Below the pieces are notes generated by a model. The model made no database searches. It was not told the origin of the DNA and worked only from the letters and a program-made list of their open reading frames with translations. Below, piece after piece: positions 16,271-24,475 of a stretch of 32,975 nucleotides of DNA. Position 1 is the stretch's first letter; each line of letters begins with the position of its first letter. Origin of the DNA: Cyanobacteria bacterium UBA8803 (GTDB lineage: Bacteria > Cyanobacteriota > Cyanobacteriia > Cyanobacteriales > Coleofasciculaceae); assembly GCA_003505715.1 (NCBI GenBank), contig DNXU01000313.1, forward strand, positions 1 to 32,975. Reading direction: 5' to 3'. Both the position numbers and the translations under genes were made by a program.

Positions 16271-17804
16271 TTTGAATTTTGAATTTTGACTTGTATAAAT
16301 ACCCTCCCAGTAAAGCGACTGGGATAGTTGAAAGTAGAGCGATAGCAACGTACTGATTCAGCACTTGGAATCCCAAAAGTATCCAGCCCAAGAACGCTGA
16401 AGAAACTCCCATAACAAAAGCGTGTTTTAATTCTAATTTTTTAGCAAGACGAGCCGTGAGAAAACCGCCGCTCAGGGTGAAGAGCAAACCAACGATTAAA
16501 TTCACAACTATCAACGATTCATAACTAAATAAAGTTGGGGTTACTTGCTCAGGGTTGGCGCTAGTGATTCCTACTATCAATCGATAGGCAAAACCGCTGA
16601 TAAAATTAAAAAATTTGGTAGCGATGACATCCAGAAGCAATCCGTAAATCACCGCTTTGATATTAAAATTGTTCAGAGGACTTTCTGATTTTTGGCGAAC
16701 AGGTTGATGATGAGCCGACTCCACACTTGGAGACTGGCTAATAGCTTGGCTCATTCCCTTATTCATGATTCGCACAGTTTGCAACCAAATCACCGAAAAC
16801 ACCAAAATCGTACCCGTCTTTGCCAAGAAAAACCAAGGCGATAACTCTCGTTCACGGTAATTCCTTAGCTCCTCCCAGTAAAATTGGGTCATTACATTCG
16901 AGGCAATTAAGAAGACGTAATACCACGGTATCCACCGTTTTAAAGCTGCTCCCCAACGAATCAGTTCACTCCCTCGTGACTTAAAGTGATTAGCCAGAGT
17001 TGTCAAAGTATTTCCTATACCCCAAAGGCTATAAAAGGGAATAGCAAAACGAGCAACGGCTCCCCAAGGGCTGATGGGGTATTGATGAAATACTCTTCCC
17101 AGACTGGCGTGGAAGCGATGCAGCCACACTAAAAACAGCGCAATTGTAATCCAGGAAATCCAATCAGTCAGGGATTCTAGGGGATACCATAGTGAATTAA
17201 TTCCACTTACTATGTAGTAGACTAGGTAGGATACAAATCCAGTCGCATCGGCGGCATTCAGTACTTTGTAAATGTAGCGGGATGTAGACCAAACGAGGGA
17301 ATAAAGAACAAATAGACTATTAAATGCAACCCACAACCAAAGGAAGCCAACCAACACTTGATTAAGGCGCTTGGGTAGCTTCGCTGCTTTGGTAGAGCCA
17401 GAAGGTTTAACAGCATTCCTTGTTGTGTTAGAAGCACCAGACGTTACGAAGAGAGAATCGGATAATTCTGAGGGCTGAGTTGCATTAGAAACCTGCGTTG
17501 GTATCTCACTGCTCAAGTCTAAATCCTGATACCAAGCCGGAAACTCTTGACCTGTTTTTCTACCATAAATCGTCACCGTTTTAATGGGTTCAGCCTGCAA
17601 TTTTCGCAACCCTTGATGCACAAACTGCACCACTTTGGCTTGAGGAGGCACCTGAAGCGATTCCAACATTACCCGCAGACAATTGCCTTTGAGATTGGCT
17701 TGGGCAGTGATACCTTTGGCGGAAAGAGAGCGATTGAGCAGGGACGCGATCGCTTTCGCATCCCCAAGCTTGGCTCGTTCTAAAATAGGTGGCGTGCTCG
17801 TCAT
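16251..17804 (-). CDS. Multi-pass membrane protein with LNRSLxPKGIT domain, DUF4328-like
   Basis: 517 residues. Residues 1-95 form an unnamed cyanobacterial domain (AIASLLNRSLSAKGITAQAN, LRVMLESLQVP, VTIYGRKTGQEFPAWYQDL) that also occurs in the next gene upstream and as a relic at 11010-11191. After a Ser/Thr-rich linker come about ten hydrophobic helices. The middle segment, with HRFHASLGRVFHQ and SPWGAVARFAIPFYSLWGI, resembles DUF4328 membrane proteins (moderate confidence); the C-terminal four helices form a separate bundle. The function is unknown. The 3' end overlaps the M48 protease start by 20 bp. Element copy C lies 45 bp upstream of the ATG. Confidence 0.75.
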   Translation of the reverse strand: MTSTPPILERAKLGDAKAIASLLNRSLSAKGITAQANLKGNCLRVMLESLQVPPQAKVVQFVHQGLRKLQAEPIKTVTIYGRKTGQEFPAWYQDLDLSSEIPTQVSNATQPSELSDSLFVTSGASNTTRNAVKPSGSTKAAKLPKRLNQVLVGFLWLWVAFNSLFVLYSLVWSTSRYIYKVLNAADATGFVSYLVYYIVSGINSLWYPLESLTDWISWITIALFLVWLHRFHASLGRVFHQYPISPWGAVARFAIPFYSLWGIGNTLTTLANHFKSRGSELIRWGAALKRWIPWYYVFLIASNVMTQFYWEELRNYRERELSPWFFLAKTGTILVFSVIWLQTVRIMNKGMSQAISQSPSVESAHHQPVRQKSESPLNNFNIKAVIYGLLLDVIATKFFNFISGFAYRLIVGITSANPEQVTPTLFSYESLIVVNLIVGLLFTLSGGFLTARLAKKLELKHAFVMGVSSAFLGWILLGFQVLNQYVAIALLSTIPVALLGGYLYKSKFKIQNDQGRI

Positions 17805-17848
17805 GTCCTTATCCTCAACAGGTGAGCCAATTGATTGCTCAAATACCT

Positions 17849-17876
17849 ATAGTTCTGATAGCCGTTTTCCTATGCA
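17849..17876 (-). promoter_or_regulatory. Shared element copy C, upstream of the DUF4328-like/M48 pair
   Basis: Minus strand: TGCATA, 13 bases, CAGAACTATAG, with a T before TGCATA. Located 45 bp upstream of the ATG at 17804, between this gene and the stop codon of the PrsW-TPR gene, which suggests a separate transcription start for this pair. Confidence 0.7.
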
Positions 17877-17882
17877 ATGTTC

Positions 17883-20291
17883 TTATTTGCCCAATCGACG
17901 CCGCAAATCCTCCCTAGCCCGTTCAACCGCCGGAAATGACCCACTTTGAATCGCTTTATCGTAAGAATCGAGGGCTTCTTCGTAACGCCCTAATTCTTGT
18001 AGTGCCAAACCTCGGTTATACCAAGCCCAGCCAAATCTGGGGTTAACTTGAATCGCCTGATCGTAAGCTGCGATTGCTTCTTCATACTCTCCCAAGTCAC
18101 TCAGGATACTTCCTCGACCATTCCAAGCATCAATGTTATTTGGATTGATTTGCAAGGCTTTATCATAAGAGGCAAGGAAGTCTTGGGTGTCAGATAAAAA
18201 AGCAGCTCGGTAATACCAAGAGTCTGATTGTCGTAGCTTTGTTTGCAGCACCAAATCGCCAGATGCGATCACCTTTTTATACTCTCTCCATTTCCGCTCT
18301 AGAATAATTGGAGCATTCCAAGTGCTTCGGTAAGTCGGATCGATTTGTGTAGCTTTGGCATAGGAATTCATTGCTTCTCGATACTGCTGCATTCCAGCTA
18401 AAGCCTCTCCACGATAAGCCCAAGCATATTGATTGTTAGGTTCGAGTTCAAGGACTTTATCAAACGAGGCAACGGCTTCCTCAAATCGTTGTAAGCTTCC
18501 TAAAGCTTTGCTGCGCTGATACCAAGCATTGAAGTAATCAGGTTTGAGTTGAACAGCTTTGTCAAACGAGGCAAATGCCTCTTCATGACGTTTCAAGGAA
18601 GTTAGAACTAAACCTCGATTATTCCAAGCTTGAGAAAAGTCTGGCTGGAGTTGAACGGCTTTGTCACAAGCGGCAAGTGCCTCTGGATGCCGTTTCAATG
18701 TCCATAGCGCACCACATTTATCTTTCCAGCCTTCAGCAAAATTTGGATTAATTTGTAGCGCTTTGTTCGCAGAAACTAGGGCTTCATCAAAACGCTCTAA
18801 TTTTCTTAATGTTAGACTACGACCACTCCAGGCTTGGATGTAGTTTTGATTAATTTGTAGCGCTTTGTCATAAGCAGCCAGTGCTTCTGGATAGCGTTTC
18901 AGCTTAGATAATGCCTGAGCTTTGTTATACCAGGCTTGATGATTATTTGGATTAGTTTGAATAACTTGTTCAGCAGCCGAAAGTTCGGCTTGGTACTGTG
19001 GCGATTGCTGTAAGCTTGGGCTGGATTGATAGGAGGAAGTTCTCGGATAATTAGCTGCAAATATCTCGGTAACTTGAGAAGCAAAATAACTAATACCTAC
19101 CAAAGAAATAGCAACTAATGCTACGATTGCCGATAACTTTACCGAAGTTAATTTAGGGCGTGGTGTTCGGGTTGGAGGATTAACGGGTTCAGCAAAGGTT
19201 TCGGTAGCCAATGAAGGGGGAATTAATTCAAATTCTTGATGCCAATCGGGAATATCTTCGCCTGCCTGTTTTCCGTAAATCTTAACCTGCTCAATGGATT
19301 CAATTCCTAAACGGCTTAATCCATCACGAATTACCCTGACTAACTCAATGGCTGGTACTTGAGCGGATATTAGCATTAGCTGTAGGCAACGCTGGTCTAA
19401 AATCGCTTTAACAGTAATACCTTTGGGTTGTAAGGAACGGTTTAGGACTGCCGCGATCGCTTTTGGATTCCCTTGTCGGGCAAGTTCTTTCAAGCTGGGT
19501 TGGGTGGGAGTTGGAGTTGATGGAATTTCATGGTCTAAAGCGCTTTTAGAGGTAATTTTATCGTCTTTATTCATGGTTCTTAGGATTTGAATGGAAATAA
19601 AAATTCCTACAAGTACAATGAGAAGACATAAAAAAAGGCTTAACGGAGTGTTGATCAATGCTAGGGTATTGTAAGTTCCATGAATGAGTGTGGCTGAACC
19701 CCAGGCTCCTAAAATTGAAAGAATTTTGTTATCCGTCTTAGAAAACTTAGCTCTGCCCAGAAAGAATCCCATTGCTACGGCACAAATGCCGTGCATAGGC
19801 AGAGTCATAAAGGTTCTTGTTGTTGCTAAAATTAAACTAGGTATTGCACTCCGTTGAAATGAAAAAACATATAAAATATTTTCTAACGTGGCAAAACCTA
19901 ATCCCAAAATAACGGTATATAATATTACATTCGTTTTATTAGCAAAGCCCTTGGTTTTATTGACAAACAATAAAATAAATAAAAGCTTAATAGATTCTTC
20001 AATAATGCCTGACCATAAAAATCCCATAAATAGGGCATCATTAATTGTGATAGAGGAAGAATTTTTTAGAGTAAAACTCTGTTGCAAATAGGTAGAAAAT
20101 TGACCCGAATTAAACCAATAATCCCCCATAGTTTCAATAATCCCAATGGGGATAATTGAGCTAATACCGAGGAGGAATACCTTGATTTTGGCTCCAAAGG
20201 ATTTCCCATGATGACGATCGCGTTCGTAGCAGTAGCATAAAAACGCGATCGCGGGTGAGATGGCAATGAAGATGCTCCACAGTAGAGACAT
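17883..20291 (-). CDS. PrsW-type intramembrane protease fused to LNRSLxPKGIT domain and TPRs
   Basis: 802 residues. Residues 1-240 are a multi-helix PrsW/glutamic-type intramembrane protease: EESIK at 98-102, the glutamate of FATLEN at 137, MHGIC with His167 and IHGTYN with His204, the conserved residues of the PrsW/CPBP-like superfamily. Residues 265-355 are the unnamed domain (AIAAVLNRSLQPKGITVKAI ... VKIYGKQAGEDIPDWHQEFE). A single helix spans about 387-405. Residues 435-795 contain about ten TPR units (for example YNKAQALSKLKRYPEALAAY). PrsW in Bacillus cleaves an anti-sigma factor, so a role in releasing a regulator is possible (inference). Element copy D lies 51 bp upstream. Confidence 0.87.
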   Translation of the reverse strand: MSLLWSIFIAISPAIAFLCYCYERDRHHGKSFGAKIKVFLLGISSIIPIGIIETMGDYWFNSGQFSTYLQQSFTLKNSSSITINDALFMGFLWSGIIEESIKLLFILLFVNKTKGFANKTNVILYTVILGLGFATLENILYVFSFQRSAIPSLILATTRTFMTLPMHGICAVAMGFFLGRAKFSKTDNKILSILGAWGSATLIHGTYNTLALINTPLSLFLCLLIVLVGIFISIQILRTMNKDDKITSKSALDHEIPSTPTPTQPSLKELARQGNPKAIAAVLNRSLQPKGITVKAILDQRCLQLMLISAQVPAIELVRVIRDGLSRLGIESIEQVKIYGKQAGEDIPDWHQEFELIPPSLATETFAEPVNPPTRTPRPKLTSVKLSAIVALVAISLVGISYFASQVTEIFAANYPRTSSYQSSPSLQQSPQYQAELSAAEQVIQTNPNNHQAWYNKAQALSKLKRYPEALAAYDKALQINQNYIQAWSGRSLTLRKLERFDEALVSANKALQINPNFAEGWKDKCGALWTLKRHPEALAACDKAVQLQPDFSQAWNNRGLVLTSLKRHEEAFASFDKAVQLKPDYFNAWYQRSKALGSLQRFEEAVASFDKVLELEPNNQYAWAYRGEALAGMQQYREAMNSYAKATQIDPTYRSTWNAPIILERKWREYKKVIASGDLVLQTKLRQSDSWYYRAAFLSDTQDFLASYDKALQINPNNIDAWNGRGSILSDLGEYEEAIAAYDQAIQVNPRFGWAWYNRGLALQELGRYEEALDSYDKAIQSGSFPAVERAREDLRRRLGK

Positions 20292-20341
20292 AGTTGTTTA
20301 CGTTCTCCCAATCCTTTGGGAGTTTGGTGGCTTAATTAGTG

Positions 20342-20369
20342 ATAGTTCTGGCAGACTACTTGCTATGCA
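20342..20369 (-). promoter_or_regulatory. Shared element copy D, upstream of the PrsW-TPR gene
   Basis: Minus strand: TGCATA, 13 bases, CAGAACTAT. It is 51 bp upstream of the ATG at 20291 and 8 bp downstream of the CHAT gene stop codon. The 13-base spacer is nearly the same as in copy B, and the flanks match on both sides, consistent with segmental duplication. Confidence 0.7.
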
Positions 20370-20377
20370 CACAGGGG

Positions 20378-23300
20378 TTACTCTGCTTCACCAATTAAGG
20401 TGAAAGCCGCCCAGTCTCTGGGATTCGGGTGTTGTTTCATCGTCGTCAGCATCGCTTGTCGCAGTGCTTGGGCTTTATCGGGATTATGCTGCCAGTTGCG
20501 ATAAAATTCGGTCATTAAGAATGCCGTTGGAGCATCGGGAACTGACCATAGAGAAACCAAAACACTGGGGACACCTGCGCTAATTAGAGAACGAGACAGT
20601 CCGACGACACCATCACCTGTAATTCTGCCTCTACCAGTATCGCAGGCACTTAAGACGACTAAGGAGGCGTTTAATTTTAAATCCAGAATTTCTTCAGCGG
20701 TGAGTAAGCCGTTAACTTCTCCGATTTTGTTCTGGGAGTTGGGATTGGGTGCTAACGCGATCGCGCTCCCTAATCCTCTTTGTTCATCTAGTATCCCATG
20801 AGTTGCCAGATGGATGATTCGGGCAGAGGGCATTTTCTTTAAGATGGCTGATTTCGCGGCTTGATTACCTGTAATCGCTTGAGTATTCAGCAGTTTAGCG
20901 ATAGATTTGGCTTCTTGTTCTGCGCCGGGAAGACTGGGTAGTTGTTGTGGAGGTTCGCCAGGAAACGGTGGTACGCTGGGCATGGTAGGATTGCCGACAA
21001 TTAGCGCGTTTTTGCCCTGTGAGGGTGCGAAGCTTTGCGCCCCTACCCTCTGCCCTTGTTTGCGGGTTAAATCCAGAACTTGAATAGAAGGTGCAGTGAG
21101 GATGGTATGTTTCTCAATCAGATAGTTCCCATCAGCATCTTGTAAGGCGGGGAAGGGAACAAGAAACAGAGATGATTGAGGGATGAAGATAACACGGGCG
21201 TTGGGTTCTGTTGGCAGTAGGTCAGCGATGGGGTCAATTAAGATTTTATGGAGTTGTTTGAGGTGATTGGTTTGACTAGTCTTCTGTCCTTTGGGAACTA
21301 TTCCTAAACCGCGTTTTTTGGTCTCTATAGAGTCACGAGTGTCTGAAACGAGTTGAGCTAGCAATGAATCATTCTTAACATTGCGATTTTCTACAATGGG
21401 TTGGTTTTGCGTCATCAAAAAGAACAGTCCACCACTGCTCCCAGCAGCTAATAAGAGCAGTGATGAGGGAACTAACCAGCGAGGTTTTAACGTATAGAAT
21501 TTAGGGATTAGCCCCCCTAATCCCCCAATTATGGGGGGAACTAGAAGATTTTTTTCCTCCCCGCCAACGTCGGAAGTAGCTTTTCTAGTGAGGAAAAATT
21601 GCCCACTCCAAATAGATAAACCAATCACACTACTTGTGGAGAGGATGAAGAGAACTATTACTATAGGATGTTTCCAAGGCGTTGTAATTTCTTGTCCCAG
21701 TTCAGGGGTAGGAGTTACAACGGTTGAGGAGTTAGGAGTAGCAGGTACAACTGATGGAGAGTTGGGAACTAGCTGTGTCAGAGAAGTATTTTCCTTTTGC
21801 CACAGGGGGGTGAGGTCAACGCGGCGAAATGCAGCTTCACCAGTGGGTTTGATTATCCAGATATAGAGTTCTGATTCACGGAATTCTTTTTTACCTAGAA
21901 TTTTGAAATCATCATAAATAATCGAATATTCAATCAGGGTGGCATTTTGGGCTTTAGCGATTTGTTGAAGTTGCTGTGCTGTTGGTGGATTAATAGCTGA
22001 TTGAGCAGATGATTGTGGAGACAATCGTGAAGCTAATAGCTCTACAAAAGCTCGTGTTCTCCCCCGTTCTGCAATTTCCAGTGCTGCCTTAGCCTTACTC
22101 TGGGCAATGAGGACTTGTTGTAAAAGTCTGTAATCTTTAACCTGTGTTTCAAAAAATGACACCTTATTAGTGTCATCTAATCTTAATCGTAGAGATTCCC
22201 AAACCTTGATACTACTAAATAGAGTTTTTTCTGCTGCTGGGAGATTTCCAGCACGAAATAGACTATTACCTAAATTTCCTAAGGATTCGCTTTCCCCTTG
22301 CCGATCATGAATTTCCCGTGCAATAGTCAAGCTTTGCTGAAAGTGCTTAATCGCTTTGATATAGTCGCTTGAGACCAAGTAAGTTGCTCCCAGATTTTGC
22401 AGACTGGCTCCCTCTCCCTGGCGGTCATGAATTTCCCGTGCAATAGTTAAGCTTTGCTGCTGATACTTAATTGCTTTCGGATAATTACCTAACGAATGAT
22501 AAGTAATACCAAGATTTCCTAGTGATGCTCCTTCCCCCTGACGATCATGAATTTCCCGTGAGATTGCTAGATTTTGCTCAAAGTACTCAATTGCTCGTAT
22601 GAAATTGCCTAATGAACGGTAAGCATTTCCCAGGTTTCCTAGCGCCCGCGCCTCCCCAGGGCGGTCTTGTCTACCCTTTGCGATCACTAAACTCTGTTGA
22701 TGGTACTCAATTGCCTTACTGTAGTCTCCTAGGGAAAAATAAACACTTCCCAAACTTCCTAAAGATTCCTGCTCTCCTTGCAGCTCATGAATTTCCCGTA
22801 AGATTGCCAAACTCTGCTGTTGGTACTCAATTGCTTTACTGTAGTCTCCCTGACTATAGTAAGCGATTCCCAGACTCGCAAGAGCGGCTGCCTCTCCATT
22901 GCGGTTGCCAATTTGCCGCAAGAGGATCAAAGCCTGTTGCTGGTACTCAATCGCTTTGCTGTAGTCTCCCAAGGAAGAATAAACACCTGCCAGACCTCCC
23001 AATGACAATCCCTCTCCGTCACGATTGCCGATTTCTTGATAAATTGCCAAACTCTCCTGTAAGTGTTCGCTCGCTTTTCTGTAGTCTCCCAAAGCTTGAT
23101 AAGTAATTCCCAAATTTGCCAGAGTCCTTCCCTCTCCCTCTTCGTCATGAATTTCTCGTGCAATAGTTAACCGTTGCTGATAGTACTCAAGGGCTTTACT
23201 ATATTTTCCGATAGAAAAGTAAGCAATTCCTAGATTATTGAGAATTCTCGATTCTGCCAAGCGGTCAGGTATTTCCCGTGCAATAACTAAACTTTGTTGA

Positions 23301-23626
23301 TAGAAGTTAATACTTTTGCCATAGTCTCCTAGCGCGTCGTAAGCAAGTCCTAGATTGTATAAAACTTGTCGTGCCTTTTTCCTATCACCAATTCTCTGAT
23401 AAATACTTAGTGCTTGTTGCCAAGACTGCGTGGCAGATTGAAACTGGTTAGTCTGAGCTTGTTGAATACCTTGTTCTAGCAGTCGCTCAGCTTCCGCTTT
23501 CCGGGCATCCACAGGTTGAGCCAATACCTGGGGTGTAGAAAATGGTGCTATCCCATTCAACGGTAAAGGCGTTGAGACAGTAGCAACAATTGTGATGAGT
23601 GCGAGAAGTCCAAGTTGAGGTTTCAT
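20378..23626 (-). CDS. Secreted or membrane-anchored TPR-CHAT caspase-like protein (paralogue 2)
   Basis: 1082 residues from the ATG at 23626. I prefer this over an in-frame ATG at 23731 because the protein then begins MKPQLGLLALITIVATVSTP, nearly identical to the signal peptide of the paralogue at 11231, and because the promoter-like element at 23659-23686 would otherwise be inside the gene. About eleven TPR units of 40 residues, more diverged than in the paralogue, are followed by the CHAT region with His943 in HLATHG and Cys995 in LSACDTGRG. Two hydrophobic helices (about 655-675 and 712-733) interrupt the CHAT region. Between them lies a repeat-derived insertion LLVPPIIGGLGGLIPKF that the paralogue lacks. 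Confidence 0.92.
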   Translation of the reverse strand: MKPQLGLLALITIVATVSTPLPLNGIAPFSTPQVLAQPVDARKAEAERLLEQGIQQAQTNQFQSATQSWQQALSIYQRIGDRKKARQVLYNLGLAYDALGDYGKSINFYQQSLVIAREIPDRLAESRILNNLGIAYFSIGKYSKALEYYQQRLTIAREIHDEEGEGRTLANLGITYQALGDYRKASEHLQESLAIYQEIGNRDGEGLSLGGLAGVYSSLGDYSKAIEYQQQALILLRQIGNRNGEAAALASLGIAYYSQGDYSKAIEYQQQSLAILREIHELQGEQESLGSLGSVYFSLGDYSKAIEYHQQSLVIAKGRQDRPGEARALGNLGNAYRSLGNFIRAIEYFEQNLAISREIHDRQGEGASLGNLGITYHSLGNYPKAIKYQQQSLTIAREIHDRQGEGASLQNLGATYLVSSDYIKAIKHFQQSLTIAREIHDRQGESESLGNLGNSLFRAGNLPAAEKTLFSSIKVWESLRLRLDDTNKVSFFETQVKDYRLLQQVLIAQSKAKAALEIAERGRTRAFVELLASRLSPQSSAQSAINPPTAQQLQQIAKAQNATLIEYSIIYDDFKILGKKEFRESELYIWIIKPTGEAAFRRVDLTPLWQKENTSLTQLVPNSPSVVPATPNSSTVVTPTPELGQEITTPWKHPIVIVLFILSTSSVIGLSIWSGQFFLTRKATSDVGGEEKNLLVPPIIGGLGGLIPKFYTLKPRWLVPSSLLLLAAGSSGGLFFLMTQNQPIVENRNVKNDSLLAQLVSDTRDSIETKKRGLGIVPKGQKTSQTNHLKQLHKILIDPIADLLPTEPNARVIFIPQSSLFLVPFPALQDADGNYLIEKHTILTAPSIQVLDLTRKQGQRVGAQSFAPSQGKNALIVGNPTMPSVPPFPGEPPQQLPSLPGAEQEAKSIAKLLNTQAITGNQAAKSAILKKMPSARIIHLATHGILDEQRGLGSAIALAPNPNSQNKIGEVNGLLTAEEILDLKLNASLVVLSACDTGRGRITGDGVVGLSRSLISAGVPSVLVSLWSVPDAPTAFLMTEFYRNWQHNPDKAQALRQAMLTTMKQHPNPRDWAAFTLIGEAE
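21505..21545. repeat. C/G-rich interspersed repeat inside the CHAT gene
   Basis: An inverted repeat of CCCCCC and GGGGGG blocks around AATTAT. It is read in frame as VPPIIGGLGGLIP in the loop between the two membrane helices. The paralogue at 11231 has no counterpart at this place, so the insertion is visible by comparison within this window. Confidence 0.65.
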
Positions 23627-23658
23627 GCCTGTCAATTGACTAGATGGCTCAATATGTA

Positions 23659-23686
23659 ATAGCTCTGAGAGCGTTTGAGGTATGCA
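23659..23686 (-). promoter_or_regulatory. Shared element copy E, upstream of TPR-CHAT paralogue 2
   Basis: Minus strand: TGCATA, 13 bases, CAGAGCTAT, with TTT before TGCATA. Located 33 bp upstream of the chosen ATG at 23626. One base differs from the CAGAACTAT half found in copies A, C, D and F. Confidence 0.65.
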
Positions 23687-23755
23687 AAAACAGGAACTTA
23701 ACTTCACGTCATTTCTGCTTACATGAAACATTGATTTAGACAGCTTTAACTGACT

Positions 23756-24475
23756 TTAACGGTTACTGCGCCTCGCTCCCGATAAAGGACAGAATTCATC
23801 AGGAATTGCTTGAATAAATTGAACCAAAGCCTCTGATGGATTCTCCACTCCATACGCTTGTTGTAAAACATCCGACCATAACTGATTTTCAGCAAAATAA
23901 TTAGCCTTAGCAAAAGCAATCTTTTCCGCTGTTACTCCCTCTTGCTGTAGCTGTGCCTGCAAGCGATTTAAATCCCCAGAAATGCGATCGCGTTCCTCCC
24001 CTCCCATCACCTGAAACGTGACTCGAAACTGTGGGCGATCGCGTTCATCAAACGACACCCAATCGTAACTCAAACCTGGTTGCAGAGCTTCCCCGTTATA
24101 CAGTACGCTACTTTGACTTTCTGTAACCTGCTCACTCCACAACGCCTGCTGACTTCCCTGTGGACGCACTTCTAAGCGCCCCATGCTGCCGCGCCAGAGA
24201 AACAACGGGCGAGTGCTCCAAATTACCCGAATTTCTACAGGTACAGCTGGAGCAATGGGACAAACATCACCACGGGAACCCCCAGGTGGATCATCTCTAG
24301 GTGGTTGTTTCTCCAATAACTCTCCCCAAGGCAACGCCTGCTGAGTTGAACGAGTTTCAACAGTGGAATGTTGAGTGAATAAATCCGGCAAACCTGCCAA
24401 GGAATACCGTTTCCCTAGAGGAATTATTGCCACCGTCAGGAGTAAAGTCAATACCATCAAATTGCGTTTACGCAT
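23756..24475 (-). CDS. DUF928 family protein
   Basis: 239 residues with an N-terminal hydrophobic segment (LMVLTLLLTVAIIPL), probably a signal peptide or anchor. The core has the DUF928 pattern: CPIAPAVPVEIRVIWSTRPL, FLWRG, WSEQVTESQSSVLYNGEAL, GLSYDWVSFDERDRPQFRV. The family has no known function and is almost confined to cyanobacteria, where it commonly neighbours CHAT genes. The ATG overlaps the end of the CHAT-CHASE2 gene by 8 bp, so translational coupling is likely. It is probably a periplasmic partner of the CHASE2 or CHAT protein (inference). Confidence 0.85.
   Translation of the reverse strand: MRKRNLMVLTLLLTVAIIPLGKRYSLAGLPDLFTQHSTVETRSTQQALPWGELLEKQPPRDDPPGGSRGDVCPIAPAVPVEIRVIWSTRPLFLWRGSMGRLEVRPQGSQQALWSEQVTESQSSVLYNGEALQPGLSYDWVSFDERDRPQFRVTFQVMGGEERDRISGDLNRLQAQLQQEGVTAEKIAFAKANYFAENQLWSDVLQQAYGVENPSEALVQFIQAIPDEFCPLSGARRSNR

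Noticed and set aside
22612..23106. Long open frame of 164 codons antisense to the TPR-CHAT gene
   Set aside because: It follows the 120-bp periodicity of the TPR codons on the other strand and has no family character.
23627..23731. 35-residue N-terminal extension of the second TPR-CHAT protein
   Set aside because: The extension would bury the signal peptide and overlap the promoter-like element E; the paralogue starts at the equivalent of 23626.
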